Source: Streptomyces europaeiscabiei (GTDB taxonomy: Bacteria; Actinomycetota; Actinomycetes; Streptomycetales; Streptomycetaceae). From it: DNA of 52,120 nt. The notes under the pieces are model-generated. The model saw only the letters and a list, made by a program, of their open reading frames with translations. It was not told the DNA's origin and searched no databases. Every line of letters begins with the position of its first letter. The stretch's first letter is position 1. This document shows positions 23,247 through 31,982 of this stretch, one piece after another. The stretch lies in the NCBI RefSeq assembly GCF_001550375.1, contig NZ_LRTR01000670.1, forward strand, positions 1 through 52,120. Direction: 5' to 3'. A program made the position numbers and the translations under genes.

Positions 23247-23632
23247 ACGGCGAAGCCCGCCGGGGCTACTGGTGCGAGTGCTGGACCAAAGACCTCGCCG
23301 ACGAGGGCGGGCTGGAACTGCGGGCGTCATTCGATGCCTACACGGCACCCCAGGCCGACCGATGGGTTGCCGTCGCGCTCCGCACGATCTCACCGGCATT
23401 CGACCCGGAAGCATCCGAGCAGGCATGGCAGTGGCTGTACGACGGCCGCATAGAGACACGACGAGCCCTCCTGCGCTCCGAGCCCTGCACCGTGTCCGTC
23501 ACCTTCTTCACCACCCGCATCACATGGACAATCCGACCAGCGATTTTCCTACCCCTCGCACACCGCCAAGGCACAGAACTCCCAGCTTGCGCATACGACT
23601 TCAAGCCCCGACCGCCCCAGCAGACCGACTGA
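23240..23632 (+). CDS. Hypothetical AICE protein
   Basis: A 130-residue protein with no domain I recognise. It is aromatic-rich (YWCECW, AWQWLYDGR), with no signal peptide. GTG 23240 overlaps the previous stop and has GGGAG 8 bases ahead, so it is cotranslated with the ATP-binding gene. It is the last gene of the coherent AICE core. Confidence 0.65.
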   Translation: MLNGEARRGYWCECWTKDLADEGGLELRASFDAYTAPQADRWVAVALRTISPAFDPEASEQAWQWLYDGRIETRRALLRSEPCTVSVTFFTTRITWTIRPAIFLPLAHRQGTELPACAYDFKPRPPQQTD

Positions 23633-24016
23633 GTTACAACTTTCTCTACTGGTTCAAGGCGCCGCGCAAGCGCGTCGCGCGCGGCCCGACCCCCGGCCGG
23701 GCCTGCACTCCTGTCTCCGCCCCGCTTCAGCCCGGCCGGCGCCCGTGCCGCGCTCAGGGCATACAGCCACCTGATGCCAGAGAAAGGGTACGTCGTGGCT
23801 TGGGCGGTCGGCTCCGCGGCTTTACGGAGCCACTTTGGCGCGAGCCTCGAAGATCATGGCCCCAACGTCGTGCTTTACCGGGCAGGTCCACAGACTGCCC
23901 GACGCGCCGGAAGCTTACGGGGCCATGATCACTCACGCCAAAGCAGCGCCACCCCAAAGCCGCTCCGCCGACCTTGGCTACTCAACAGACGTCGCGCGTC
24001 ACCGACCCGAATACGC
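23633..24016. other. Gene-free stretch with dyad structures at the end of the AICE core
   Basis: No gene is supported. 23655-23760 is very GC-rich with short inverted repeats (GCGCCGCGCAAGCGCG type). 23852-23930 has a long dyad. It could be a replication origin (single- or double-strand) of the element; this is inference from position and structure. Confidence 0.45.
23852..23977. repeat. Structured repeat H1 with nested inverted repeats
   Basis: GATCATGGCCCC (23852-23863) and GGGGCCATGATC (23919-23930) are perfect 12-bp arms enclosing a 6-bp hairpin CGGGCA/TGCCCG (23879-23884 / 23896-23901). The stretch 23882-23977 recurs at 34602-34697 with about 85% identity by eye. Non-coding on both strands. 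Confidence 0.75.
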
Positions 24017-25081
24017 TCAGAGCCAGCGTGGCAGGCGGAGCCATTTCCGGGTGCGCCGGGCCGGCATTAGGGGAATGGGCGGGCGGCTTTGCCGGATTCG
24101 TACGTAGGCAGCGGTGAAGGCCAGAGTCTCGCTATCCGACGCACCCATCGCAGTGACCAGTGCTTTCAAACGGTGTTCGTCAGCAAGCAAGGCGGTAGCG
24201 TCCAGGGCTCTCTCCAGGGTGTCCTCAAGCGCTTCCTTGATGGTCCGCAGCTCGGGATAGGCGGTCTCCGCCATACGCAGCACCGGCCAGGCTTCAGCAC
24301 CTCCGGCACGCTCCCGTAATGTGCGCAGCGCCTGGCTCAGTTGAGCGGGAACGTCCGCGTTGTCTAGGTGCCACGTCAGCGCAGCCGGATCACCGATCGT
24401 CAGCTCGGTGCGCTTCTCGTGTTCCGTTGCCCCTTCTTGCTCCAACTGGCGCAGGCTTCGCTCGATTTTCCTTGCTTCCAGTTCGGCCTCTTCAAGGGCC
24501 GCGTCTGTTCTCCTGCTACGAAGGTTCATACGCTGCAAGACGGGCAACTTGACTCCGGCAAGGTCCACTTCCCTTCTTCCGGACATTCCCCGAAGTCGGG
24601 ATCGAGCTAGGGTCAAATCATCCTGGAGAATCCGCACTTCCCGGTCGAGTTCACGCATCCTCAGCATGACCGATTCCCGCTCCAGGGGGGCGACCATTCG
24701 ACCCTTGTCGCGATTTAGGCGAGAACGCAACTCATCCACCTGGCCTTCGACAACTCTGAGGCAATCGACAAGATAGGCGGCCTGATGTTGAGACGGCGAA
24801 GCAATCATATGCGCCCGATGATGCAATTCACCAAGCTCCGTAAATTCAGCATCGGAGAGTTGAATTCCCGCGCTCGTCAGGAATTCTCCGAGGTTCCTCA
24901 GGAAGCTCGCAGGAGGAAGTGCAGTCCCGTGAATATATTTGGATAGATTCGGGGCTTTACACCCAACTCCTAGAGCCAAAGATCCTTTACTGTTTCCATC
25001 GGAAGCTGTATAGCAATTCACCAGCTCATCCAGCGCACGGGCGAACCGCTGCCTCGCCTCACGTTGTTCTCTTGAGTCCAC
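24017..25081 (-). CDS. XRE-type helix-turn-helix protein with long coiled coil
   Basis: A 354-residue protein. The N-terminal helix-turn-helix (RFARALDELVNCYTASDGNS; KAPNLSKYIHGTALPP) resembles the XRE-like domain of Streptomyces regulators. A predicted coiled coil runs from about residues 105 to 215 (LRMRELDREVRILQDDLTLA). The C-terminus is helical and basic (PARRTRKWLRLPRWL). GTG 25081 is preferred over TTG 25090, which would sit on the ribosome site. GC is lower than neighbours. No effector domain is recognised. Confidence 0.75.
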   Translation of the reverse strand: MDSREQREARQRFARALDELVNCYTASDGNSKGSLALGVGCKAPNLSKYIHGTALPPASFLRNLGEFLTSAGIQLSDAEFTELGELHHRAHMIASPSQHQAAYLVDCLRVVEGQVDELRSRLNRDKGRMVAPLERESVMLRMRELDREVRILQDDLTLARSRLRGMSGRREVDLAGVKLPVLQRMNLRSRRTDAALEEAELEARKIERSLRQLEQEGATEHEKRTELTIGDPAALTWHLDNADVPAQLSQALRTLRERAGGAEAWPVLRMAETAYPELRTIKEALEDTLERALDATALLADEHRLKALVTAMGASDSETLAFTAAYVRIRQSRPPIPLMPARRTRKWLRLPRWL

Positions 25082-25294
25082 AGCCCTCAACTCCCCCCGA
25101 ACAGCCGCAGCCGACCCTGACGCACTCGGCCGCTCGTTGCCTCAACAGGCAACAGCCTACGTCACAGACCTGCCGATTTTCTTAGAAAAGCAAAACCTAG
25201 TTGCGCCTAGAGGCAACCGCCTTCCGTCGCCCAACATCGAGGCATCGGACGGGCAACCATGCCCACCCAACCCGAGAAGGCGAGCGTGATCACC

Positions 25295-25549
25295 ATGAGG
25301 AGAATTCTTGGCCATCGCTTTTATCGCTGCACGCCGGATGCGGAACGCGAGCCCGATAAGCGCCACTTCACCGGGCTTGCCAAGCGCGAACAAGTGGCGG
25401 ATGCTCGAACAGAATCAGATTCGCTCCGCCTGGTACAGATGTGGAAACAGAGCGCGATTTTGTCTTCGATTCTGGGCGGCGCGGCGAGCGGCGCGGCACG
25501 GTCAACCTTCACCTGGCTTATCGGACTACTGACGGATCACCAAAAGTGA
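25295..25549 (+). CDS. Possible small hypothetical protein
   Basis: An 84-residue frame with charged N-terminus and a hydrophobic C-terminus (AILSSILGGAASGAARSTFT, then WLIGLL), possibly membrane-associated. Composition looks coding but there is no strong ribosome site and no family I recognise. Confidence 0.35.
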   Translation: MRRILGHRFYRCTPDAEREPDKRHFTGLAKREQVADARTESDSLRLVQMWKQSAILSSILGGAASGAARSTFTWLIGLLTDHQK

Positions 25550-26051
25550 GGGGGGGATTTCCCTAGTAATAGTGGTCAGGGCGCGCTGACCCGGCGGCGG
25601 GCAAGGGCTGCCCGAGTGTGGCTCTTGCCCCTGGCGCGTTTGCGAGCCTCGTAGATAGCGTCCTTATGGGTAGTACATCATGCCTGTGTCATCGAGGCTG
25701 CCGTCTTCGAACTTGAGGAGTCTGGCACCAGCAATGACACGGTGGATGAGACTGCCTTCGCCCCGGATCTATGAACATATGTCAAGAACCACGCAAGGTA
25801 GTTGCATGCCTAATCGCAACTTCGTCGAGCACCCTGTGCGGCGATGCTGTGAAGATCCGAGGACTGCTCAGGTTGCACGACCGAGCCGTCTGGTCGCCGA
25901 TCTACGCGATCCCCGGAACGCTGAACAAAGTCGCTGAGCGAGATCTTCATGCCCGAGTACGGCCCACGCCTTGAAGCGGCCATGGAGCGTCTCCGCGCGG
26001 ATCTGTACAGGGGAGCCGGCAAGTTGACGATCGGACTTGCCCACGACCGAC
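25550..26051. other. Gene-poor stretch with decayed coding fragments
   Basis: 25550-25680 has several short dyads (GGTCAGGGCGCGCTGACC; GGCAAGGGCTGCCCGAG). A short frame ending at about 25773 (FELEESGTSNDTVDETAF, stop) looks like the C-terminal remnant of a lost gene. A second possible remnant lies on the minus strand at 25810-25950. Confidence 0.4.
25810..25950 (-). pseudogene. Possible decayed small antitoxin-like protein
   Basis: A 46-residue frame starts MKISLSDFVQRSGDRV and later reads SSDLHSIAAQGARR, reminiscent of small actinobacterial proteins with a DAEDLxLTTAxRA motif that I associate with type II antitoxin-like genes. The middle does not align, so it is likely degenerate. The resemblance is by memory and weak. 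Confidence 0.25.
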
Positions 26052-26256
26052 GCACCACAAGCGCACCAGTTGGAGCGGGGAACAGCGGGGAATCACGGTG
26101 AAGGCGACCAACGGTGATGTGACCTGGTGTCATGCGAACGGCCAGGTCAGCGCCACTATGAGGCCCCAATGATCGCAGCTTCCCAAGCTGAGAGCTTTGA
26201 GGGTGGATGGCCCCCGAGTCGCCTTCACGGGCCGGCCGTCGCGGCTTGCTCTGGTC
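26052..26256 (+). repeat. Attachment-like unit G1
   Basis: Components in order: GCACCACAAGCGCACCAG, then GCGGGGAACAGCGGGGAA (about 26075-26092), about 85 bases, the core GCTTCCCAAGCTGAG (26178-26192), and GCGGCTTGCTCTGGTC (26241-26256). The core equals the anticodon-arm segment of tRNA-Gly(CCC) as seen more fully in unit G4. Same architecture as G2-G4 and G6. Confidence 0.7.
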
Positions 26257-26268
26257 GACGGCACCGAT

Positions 26269-26361
26269 AGCGTGGCTGAGGCCGGTGGGGGTGCAGCGAG
26301 GCACACGCGCGCCCAGTCGGCTTGCGCACCCGCCGTCGTGGCTGACTTTCGTCGGCTGGGG
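26269..26361 (+). repeat. Dispersed repeat P1
   Basis: About 93 bases beginning AGCGTGGCTGAGGCCGG and ending near GTCGTGGCTGACTTTCGTCGG. Related copies are at 31457-31548 and 34291-34385. It follows the G1 unit; no gene is supported on either strand. Confidence 0.65.
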
Positions 26362-26705
26362 CTCCGGCGGACCGCATCGAAGGCGCCGCCGTCAGTCGAG
26401 CGCCGCACCGTAGCCGATCAAGGCTGGGCCGTCTCTGGGCCGTCCGAGGGCGCTCAACAGTGGCCAAGGACGACCAACGACGACCACCAGGCCCACGAGC
26501 CCACAACCCCTGACCAGCAAAAAACCCAGCTCACCAAGATCCCCGACAAGACCCAGGGCAAGAGGACGGGTCTTGTCTCGCCAAGTGAGTCCCAATCGGC
26601 CTCCACAGTGGGCATGAAGCGGCGTGCAATTACAGATCGTAACGACATTGTCACAGCGGAACCGGTAGCGGTTTACGGGTTGTTGCGAACAGCCAAGCTG
26701 CCATC
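26362..26705. other. Gene-free stretch upstream of the membrane protein
   Basis: No convincing gene. GC falls toward 26705, consistent with a promoter for the gene at 26706. I see no clear operator. Confidence 0.35.
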
Positions 26706-27329
26706 ATGTCAACCTTTCAGCAGCGGATACGGGATGCCTGGCGGTTTGTAACTGGTACAGCAGTCCGTAAGACGATCACGGCCGTAGTTGCGATCGCGCT
26801 AACTGTAACGACGCTCCTGGTGAACTGGCGGACTCTGTTTCCTGAGAAAAGTGAGCCAGATAGATCGATTACACTTGACGAGCCCGGCGACGGTTCAATT
26901 ATTCCTCGCTGTCTGGAAATTGCCTCAGGTCATGGAATCATCCCGAAAGGGAAACATCTCTGGGTCGCCGTAATGCCAGGTTCGAGCGCAGAGGGCGACA
27001 AGCGCTTCACCCTCGTAGGCAAGGGAGAGGCCACTCAAACGAGCACAAGAGGAAAGGGTAGCTGGAAGGTTGCCCAAGTCAATGTCGGTGGCGAGAATCG
27101 CGTCAATGTCCACTATCGGATCTTCGCAATTCTCTTGTCTGATGACATCAATTCAATGGTGATCAAATCGGCCGTAAACGTAACCGACTATGATGACAAG
27201 GTTTCACCCGTCCCCGGTGCAGCCAGGTGGCGCATTGAATACGGCACTCTTCCAGGTGAACGATCGGATCCCGTTGAGGTGATTCGGAAGGGAAGTAACG
27301 AGAAGACCTGCAAGTCAGAATCCTGGTGA
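26706..27329 (+). CDS. Hypothetical single-pass membrane protein with extracytoplasmic domain
   Basis: A 207-residue protein. A short basic cytosolic N-terminus is followed by one helix (ITAVVAIALTVTTLLVNW, about residues 24-41) and an exported domain of about 160 residues rich in beta strands (KHLWVAVMPGSS; NVHYRIFAILLSDD). Codon use is clearly less GC-rich than neighbours, suggesting recent acquisition. No family recognised. Confidence 0.75.
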   Translation: MSTFQQRIRDAWRFVTGTAVRKTITAVVAIALTVTTLLVNWRTLFPEKSEPDRSITLDEPGDGSIIPRCLEIASGHGIIPKGKHLWVAVMPGSSAEGDKRFTLVGKGEATQTSTRGKGSWKVAQVNVGGENRVNVHYRIFAILLSDDINSMVIKSAVNVTDYDDKVSPVPGAARWRIEYGTLPGERSDPVEVIRKGSNEKTCKSESW

Positions 27330-27474
27330 TCCAAGAAATCTGACGCAGTGCTCAGTCGGCCATGGCCTATCCGTGGACTCGTCCCGCCTGATCTGCCACG
27401 TGCAGGCCCGTGACCTGCTGCGTTGCCCCCGTCTCAAGGGGCCTCCGGAGCCGTTGCTGTATTGGTGACGCAGC

Positions 27475-27945
27475 TCAGCGCAGGGACCGCCGCTCGTCTA
27501 CGTGACGTGCCGGCACACCTAGGAACACGTCGGGCGTCGCAGGGCCGTAAAGGATGTTGAACGTCTCCAGTCGATAGGACCAGGCTCCGTCACAACGGCC
27601 AACGAACCGGTAGTTGATCTGCCATTGCAACCATTGGCCAGGAGCCAGACGAACGGCGGGCGGGCGCCGATTGCGTCGTGGCATGGCAAACATGCTCACC
27701 TCTGGAGGATCCACGCGCAGCAGCCCATCTACCTCGCGGAGAACCGTCCCGGTTGCCGACAGATCCTGCACCTGTGTACGAGGCTCGAAGGAATCGGACT
27801 CCCGCATGGCGACCCCGTGGAGGGCAGAACTCAAGCCCGCAGGCAGCAAGAAGGCCGTTGGGGCGGCGTTTCTGCGAGCAGCTTCAGATCCGCCACGCGA
27901 CTTCTTCGTCCACGACGTGCACACCCGCTGAACGACAGCATCCAT
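27475..27945 (-). CDS. Hypothetical protein
   Basis: A 156-residue frame from ATG 27945; the open frame extends to 28050, into attachment-like unit G2. Segments such as LAPGQWLQWQINYRFVGRCD and SYRLETFNILYGPATPDVFL look like genuine beta-rich protein. No strong ribosome site; family unknown. Confidence 0.55.
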   Translation of the reverse strand: MDAVVQRVCTSWTKKSRGGSEAARRNAAPTAFLLPAGLSSALHGVAMRESDSFEPRTQVQDLSATGTVLREVDGLLRVDPPEVSMFAMPRRNRRPPAVRLAPGQWLQWQINYRFVGRCDGAWSYRLETFNILYGPATPDVFLGVPARHVDERRSLR

Positions 27946-28018
27946 GGCCCAATCATCGAGCGAGACGCCACACTGCGGCCACAGAGTTACGTGTCGCGCC
28001 AGAACCGTGCCAGATACA

Positions 28019-28184
28019 GCGGGGAACCACGGGGAACAGCGGTCACCCACCCAGAGACGCCCTCAGGCCATGACGCCGCTCAGCAGCAGGTCAGCGGGAC
28101 TGTCGACCCCGTAGAACCCAAGCTTCCCAAGCTGAGGGCATTGGATCTGCGACGGCGGTCCGGCCGTCGCGGCTTGCCGTGGTC
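28019..28184 (+). repeat. Attachment-like unit G2
   Basis: GCGGGGAACCACGGGGAAC (from about 28019) is followed about 80 bases later by the core GCTTCCCAAGCTGAG (28122-28136) and GCGGCTTGCCGTGGTC (28169-28184). Same order and spacing as G1 and G3. Confidence 0.65.
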
Positions 28185-28242
28185 AAACACCGGGCAGCGG
28201 CAGCTCTGTGCAGATGCGGCGTTGACCTGTCACGATCAAGCC

Positions 28243-28458
28243 GTGGCCAACCTGTCGAAGATCGCAGATCGTCTGGACGCCGTCATGGACCTGATGGGTC
28301 CGGTGATCGGCGTCATAGCGCTGGCAGTGGGCATCCAGACCTACCGTGACGGTGGATCTGTGGGTTGGCCCCTGGCGGGAGCGACGCTACTCGTGACCAA
28401 TCTCTTGGTGGCTTGGCGCCGGCTCTCCGGGCGTCGGCGCCCGAATGCCTCGTCGTAG
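28243..28458 (+). CDS. Small two-helix membrane protein
   Basis: A 71-residue protein beginning at GTG 28243 (VANLSKIADRLDAVMDLMGP), with two hydrophobic segments (VIGVIALAVGIQTY; WPLAGATLLVTNLLVAW) and a basic tail. It starts about 60 bases after unit G2, like a cassette gene. The ribosome site is weak. Confidence 0.5.
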   Translation: MANLSKIADRLDAVMDLMGPVIGVIALAVGIQTYRDGGSVGWPLAGATLLVTNLLVAWRRLSGRRRPNASS

Positions 28459-28621
28459 CGACGCCACGCGGCCATCCTGCTTGCTCAAGTGCCCCCGGTG
28501 GGACATTGCCGGGGCGACAGCTGATGAGCTGCGGTACAGCAACCCCAGCGACGCCAGCAATCGACCATGACCGACAGCCCCCTGAGAGGCCCAACGACGG
28601 CTTCTATGACCCCCGTTGGCC

Positions 28622-28670
28622 GATCTCTGTCGAGCTACGGATCAGCAGGTTGCAGGTTCGAATCCTGCCG
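28622..28670 (+). repeat. tRNA-Arg(UCU)-like 3' fragment X1
   Basis: GAGCTACGGATCAGCAGGTT is followed directly by GCAGGTTCGAATCCTGCCG, a complete T-arm, giving the 3' end of a tRNA whose anticodon-stem end ATCAG and variable loop resemble tRNA-Arg(UCU). The first 30 bases recur at 38371-38400 (27 of 30 identical). It is a fragment; the 5' half is missing. Confidence 0.6.
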
Positions 28671-28756
28671 AGTGCGGCTCCCAGAAGCCAAGTGAGTGAC
28701 CCACAAGGCCATATGGGCCCGCAACGAAACGCTCAGGAGTGGCACACTCCTGTTCC

Positions 28757-29245
28757 GTGGCTGATCTGGCAACTCAAGTACTCCCGGTGGCATCCGCGCT
28801 GGCTGGAGTCGCGCTGACCCTCGTAGGCAACGTGTACTTGGAGCGCGGCAAGTGGCAGCGGACCCGGCATACCGATCAAGAGGCCCGGTCACTCCAGGCG
28901 TACGCCGATCTCTTGCAGGCGGTCACGGACATCGCACGTACTCTCCGGCAGACGGCCGAACAGTTCGGCGAGGGCCACAGCGCCGAGATGCAAGAGGTTG
29001 TCACGGCGATAGACAGCCACATAGCCCAAGTGCGACGGCACGGCACGATGGTCCGCCTCGTAGGACCGCGTAGCGCCTTCGGCCTGGTGAAGTCGTTGGA
29101 AGATCAGATCGCCCCTCTCTACCGGCTGCTTGTTGCGGTTGAGCGCTCAGGCGATGGCACGCCCCTGGTGGAGCCTGCCCGGCGGTTGATGCGGACCCGA
29201 GATGAGATTACCGATCACTTGCGAAGGGCCAGCGGTCTCTCCTGA
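28757..29245 (+). CDS. Hypothetical membrane-anchored helical protein
   Basis: A 162-residue protein. An N-terminal helix (VLPVASALAGVALTLVGNVY) is followed by a long helical cytosolic region (QAYADLLQAVTDIARTLRQT; PLYRLLVAVERSGDG). GTG 28757 is used; GTG 28739 is an in-frame alternative with a GGAG too close. It lies between fragment X1 and site S1. Similar helical membrane proteins are common among Streptomyces mobile cargo; role unknown. Confidence 0.6.
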   Translation: MADLATQVLPVASALAGVALTLVGNVYLERGKWQRTRHTDQEARSLQAYADLLQAVTDIARTLRQTAEQFGEGHSAEMQEVVTAIDSHIAQVRRHGTMVRLVGPRSAFGLVKSLEDQIAPLYRLLVAVERSGDGTPLVEPARRLMRTRDEITDHLRRASGLS

Positions 29246-29296
29246 TGAAGATCCGGTAGCCACGAGGGCACAACAACGAAGCCCGTGCCCGATCGT

Positions 29297-29323
29297 GCGG
29301 GAAGTCGCGGGGAACCACGGTGA
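29297..29323 (+). repeat. Arm-like repeat of site S1
   Basis: GCGGGAAGTCGCGGGGAACC then ACGGTGA matches the GGGGAAC-type arm block of units G1-G4. It precedes the tRNA-Ser fragment by about 70 bases. Confidence 0.5.
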
Positions 29324-29344
29324 CGAGCGGGTACCGCACAGCAC

Positions 29345-29381
29345 AACGGCCCCTGACCATATGACCTGGTCAGGGGCCGTT
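29345..29381. terminator. tRNA-type terminator
   Basis: A perfect 15-bp stem (AACGGCCCCTGACCA / TGGTCAGGGGCCGTT) lies immediately beyond the 3' end of the minus-strand tRNA-Ser fragment, the usual place of a tRNA terminator. Confidence 0.8.
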
Positions 29382-29389
29382 CACCTATG

Positions 29390-29442
29390 CGGTGGGTGTG
29401 GGATTTGAACCCACGGTGACTCGCGCCACGACGGTTTTCAAG
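29390..29442 (-). other. 3' half of tRNA-Ser(UGA), attachment-site remnant S1
   Basis: On the minus strand CTTGAAAACC (anticodon TGA) is followed by a long variable arm, the T-arm GTGGGTTCAAATCCCAC and an acceptor 3' strand. The 5' half is absent: sequence upstream cannot form the anticodon, D or acceptor stems. This is what an attachment core left by a tRNA-integrating element looks like. Confidence 0.75.
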
Positions 29443-29585
29443 ATCGCTGGCGGCTTGATTCCCGGTCACAACGAACCAAGTCAGAGCGCTTCCTTGGACG
29501 GAGTAACAGGCTCCCCCGACTTCCGTACTACAGGCAAGACACTCCAGGCGGTGTTGCGCCCCGGTACGGCCTTGGGCTCGGTCGG

Positions 29586-29617
29586 CGGGCGGGGCGGCCC
29601 GTGGGCCGCCCCGCCCG
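29586..29617 (-). terminator. Terminator of the sigma/CU044_5270 operon
   Basis: A perfect 15-bp stem (CGGGCGGGGCGGCCC and its complement) with a 2-base centre, 7 bases beyond the stop codon. Confidence 0.8.
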
Positions 29618-29623
29618 GGCGGT

Positions 29624-30580
29624 TTAGGGCTTCTCGCCGTCCCGGTCGACGAGGGACTGGGTCGTCTTCATCTCGCAGAATGTGACCTCGCCCTTCTTGT
29701 GCGAGCGTCCAGCCGACGAGCCGTCCTCGTACTTCTCCTCGTAGTCGCGCACCGCGACCGACTGGTTCCCCTGGTACTGGAAGGTGTCGGGGTCGAGGAG
29801 GTATTCCCGGCGCTGAACGGCCTTGCTGCCCAGGTCCGGGTATATGGCGATGGCCTCATGCCCCATGGGGTCCTTCACCAGGTGCGGGACCACCTCGATC
29901 CCGGGGTCCGCGGCCAGGGCCCGGTACAGCTTGGCCATACCCTGCGGATGCACGGGATAGGCCTCGTCGAGGGTCGCCAGGAGCGCGAAGGTCTCGAGCT
30001 GCTCACCCGTCAAGCCGGTGTCCTTGCCCATGGGGAACATGTCCGCCGCCTGCTTCCGGATCTCGGCGGGGTCGTCCGGCAGCGAGGCGAGCAGGCGATA
30101 CAGCCGCCGCTGCGAGGGCTCGTCGTCGCCGTCCTTGTCGTCCTCCCTCACGGGGCTGTCGTACTGGACCCACTCCTCGCTCACCACGGGCTTGGCATCG
30201 GGCGCCGCGTCCGACGCTCCGTTTGTGCACTGCGCGGTCTTCAGGTAGACCCACTGGCCGTCGCGCGGATGCAGATCCGGCTGCTGCGACACCACTTCCG
30301 CCGCCTGCTCCAGGACTGCCGTCGCGGACGTCAGGTCGGGCCCGGCAGGCTGCACGCCCCGCTCGGGTCCACCGCCACCGACGAGCATGGTCACCAGCAC
30401 CGCGATGGTGACCACCGTCGCGGCGACCCCCGCAGCCGTCACGCGCCAGTCCAGCCGCATCCTGCGGGCAGAGCCCTGCTGCGCTGCTCCCAGCAGCTTC
30501 TGACGGCCGGCAACCAGCCTCACCCGGTCCGGCGTCGGCGCATCGGCGCGCAGCTCGTGCATCTTGGTCATGTCATCCAT
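29624..30580 (-). CDS. CU044_5270 family membrane protein
   Basis: A 318-residue protein: a cytosolic N-terminus of about 50 residues, one membrane helix (VTAAGVAATVVTIAVLVTML) and an exported domain. CU044_5270 proteins are regularly encoded after ECF-type sigma factors and are presumed to be their membrane partners. The start overlaps the sigma gene by 8 bases. GC and codon use look like typical chromosome. Confidence 0.8.
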   Translation of the reverse strand: MDDMTKMHELRADAPTPDRVRLVAGRQKLLGAAQQGSARRMRLDWRVTAAGVAATVVTIAVLVTMLVGGGGPERGVQPAGPDLTSATAVLEQAAEVVSQQPDLHPRDGQWVYLKTAQCTNGASDAAPDAKPVVSEEWVQYDSPVREDDKDGDDEPSQRRLYRLLASLPDDPAEIRKQAADMFPMGKDTGLTGEQLETFALLATLDEAYPVHPQGMAKLYRALAADPGIEVVPHLVKDPMGHEAIAIYPDLGSKAVQRREYLLDPDTFQYQGNQSVAVRDYEEKYEDGSSAGRSHKKGEVTFCEMKTTQSLVDRDGEKP

Positions 30581-31205
30581 GGGTTACCGCCCCGTTGTGG
30601 TCGCTTACGAGGGTGGGGTCGGCGCCGAGCGCCGTACGCATCTTGCGCCGCGCCCGGCTCAGCCGGGAGCGGACCGTGCCGACCGGCACCCCGAGGGCGT
30701 CGGCACACTCCTGGTAAGTGAAGTCCGCCCAGGCGACCAGCAGCAGCACATGCCGGTCCTTCCCGGGCAAGGCCGCGATCGCCCCGGCCAGCGCCTGCTG
30801 CGAGGCCTCGGCCGTCACCCGCTCGTCGGCCCGTTCCGACCAGGACTCGGCCACCGGGTCGACGCCGGTACGGGCCAGCGCCCGCAGCGCCCGCACTTCG
30901 GAGCGACGGTGGCTGCCGATGAGGTTGCCGGCGATGCCGTAGAGCCACGGCCTGGCACTGGCGCGCGCGACGTCGTAGCGGGCGCGGTTGCGGAAGGCGA
31001 TGAGGAAGGTCTGCGCAGTGATGTCGTCGGCGTGACTGTCGCCCAGCCGGCGCATCACATACCGGTGGATCTCGGCGGCATGTCTGTCGTAAAGCCTGGC
31101 GAATATCTCCGGCCGCTCCAGGGATTCCTGGATGACCAGCGCGTCGTCGGTGGGTGGATCCCCCACGAGGCCCTCGCTTCTTCGTGCAATAGGAGTGGAG
31201 TGCAT
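30573..31205 (-). CDS. ECF-type RNA polymerase sigma factor
   Basis: A 210-residue sigma-70 with region 2 (FARLYDRHAAEIHRYVMRRLG, about residue 40) and region 4 (VLLLVAWADFTYQECADALG, then VPVGTVRSRLSRARRKMR). ATG 31205 follows GGGGGTGGA; an extension to 31340 has no support. It is translationally coupled to the CU044_5270 gene, a pair in which the second product probably holds or modulates the sigma factor at the membrane. Confidence 0.88.
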   Translation of the reverse strand: MHSTPIARRSEGLVGDPPTDDALVIQESLERPEIFARLYDRHAAEIHRYVMRRLGDSHADDITAQTFLIAFRNRARYDVARASARPWLYGIAGNLIGSHRRSEVRALRALARTGVDPVAESWSERADERVTAEASQQALAGAIAALPGKDRHVLLLVAWADFTYQECADALGVPVGTVRSRLSRARRKMRTALGADPTLVSDHNGAVTHG

Positions 31206-31982
31206 TCCACCCCCTGTTGTCCGAAGCGGCCAGGAGGGTTCACGCGCGGGTATTGAACCGCTCGCACGGAGATGCGCCAGTTCGTGTGCCCGGACAGCCC
31301 ACCAGCTCTCGCCGCCAGAATCCGGACAGCGGCGCTCCACTCACCCCGCGCCAACACCAAGCCTTACCGAGAGGGGCGGGCACTCTGGATGGAGACACGA
31401 CAACGTTCGCAGATCACCATGGTCCTTGGATTGAGAGCACTCAAGCACAGACCGACAGCGTGGCTAAGGTCGCCGGGGTACAGCAAGGCACACGCGCGCC
31501 TTGTCGATTGGCACGCCCGCCGTCGTGGCTGACTGTCCTCGGGTGCGGCACATGGCAAATCTCGCAGCGGACCGCCCAGCAGATGTCAGCCCACGTCACC
31601 CGGTTCGAACGGGCTGGCACCCTCCACAGCGGGCCTGTGCTGCGGGTCTAAGCGCGCCGGCCGACGCAGGCAGAATGATCGTAGGACAGCCGTCAGCGCC
31701 CCCGCACCGGTGTTTCCCGCACCACAAAGGCAACGAGGCTGAGTGTGTAACTGCGTGACAACGCCGACGAACACCGGCGAACTTCGGCGTACGTCAGCGG
31801 ACCATCAGCGCAGCTCAGAGCCACACCAGTCCAAGGCAGCACCCCCGCCGAAGTTGCTTCGGGACGAAGAGGTCATCGCCGAAAGCCACGCTGCTACACG
31901 TCCGCCGTCGTACGTTCCCAACTGAGGCCCCGTCAGGGCATCGAAGTCGGTCCCGCCTACGTCAAGCCCAGCCGCCGTCATA
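31206..31982. other. Gene-free stretch containing repeat P2
   Basis: No convincing gene. It holds repeat P2 (31457-31548). A short frame ending at 31651 (MSAHVTRFERAGTLHSGPVL, then stop) may be the C-terminal remnant of a lost gene. The sigma-gene promoter should lie just right of 31205. Confidence 0.4.
31457..31548 (+). repeat. Dispersed repeat P2
   Basis: About 92 bases beginning AGCGTGGCTAAGGTCGCC and containing CCGCCGTCGTGGCTGACTGT, clearly related to P1 and P3. Confidence 0.6.

Noticed and set aside
23774..24107. Short plus-strand frames across repeat H1
   Set aside because: They read through dyad arms, differ between the two repeat copies and lack ribosome sites.
29390..29442. A complete tRNA-Ser gene
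   Set aside because: No 5' acceptor, D or anticodon 5' strand can be formed upstream; it is a 3' fragment.
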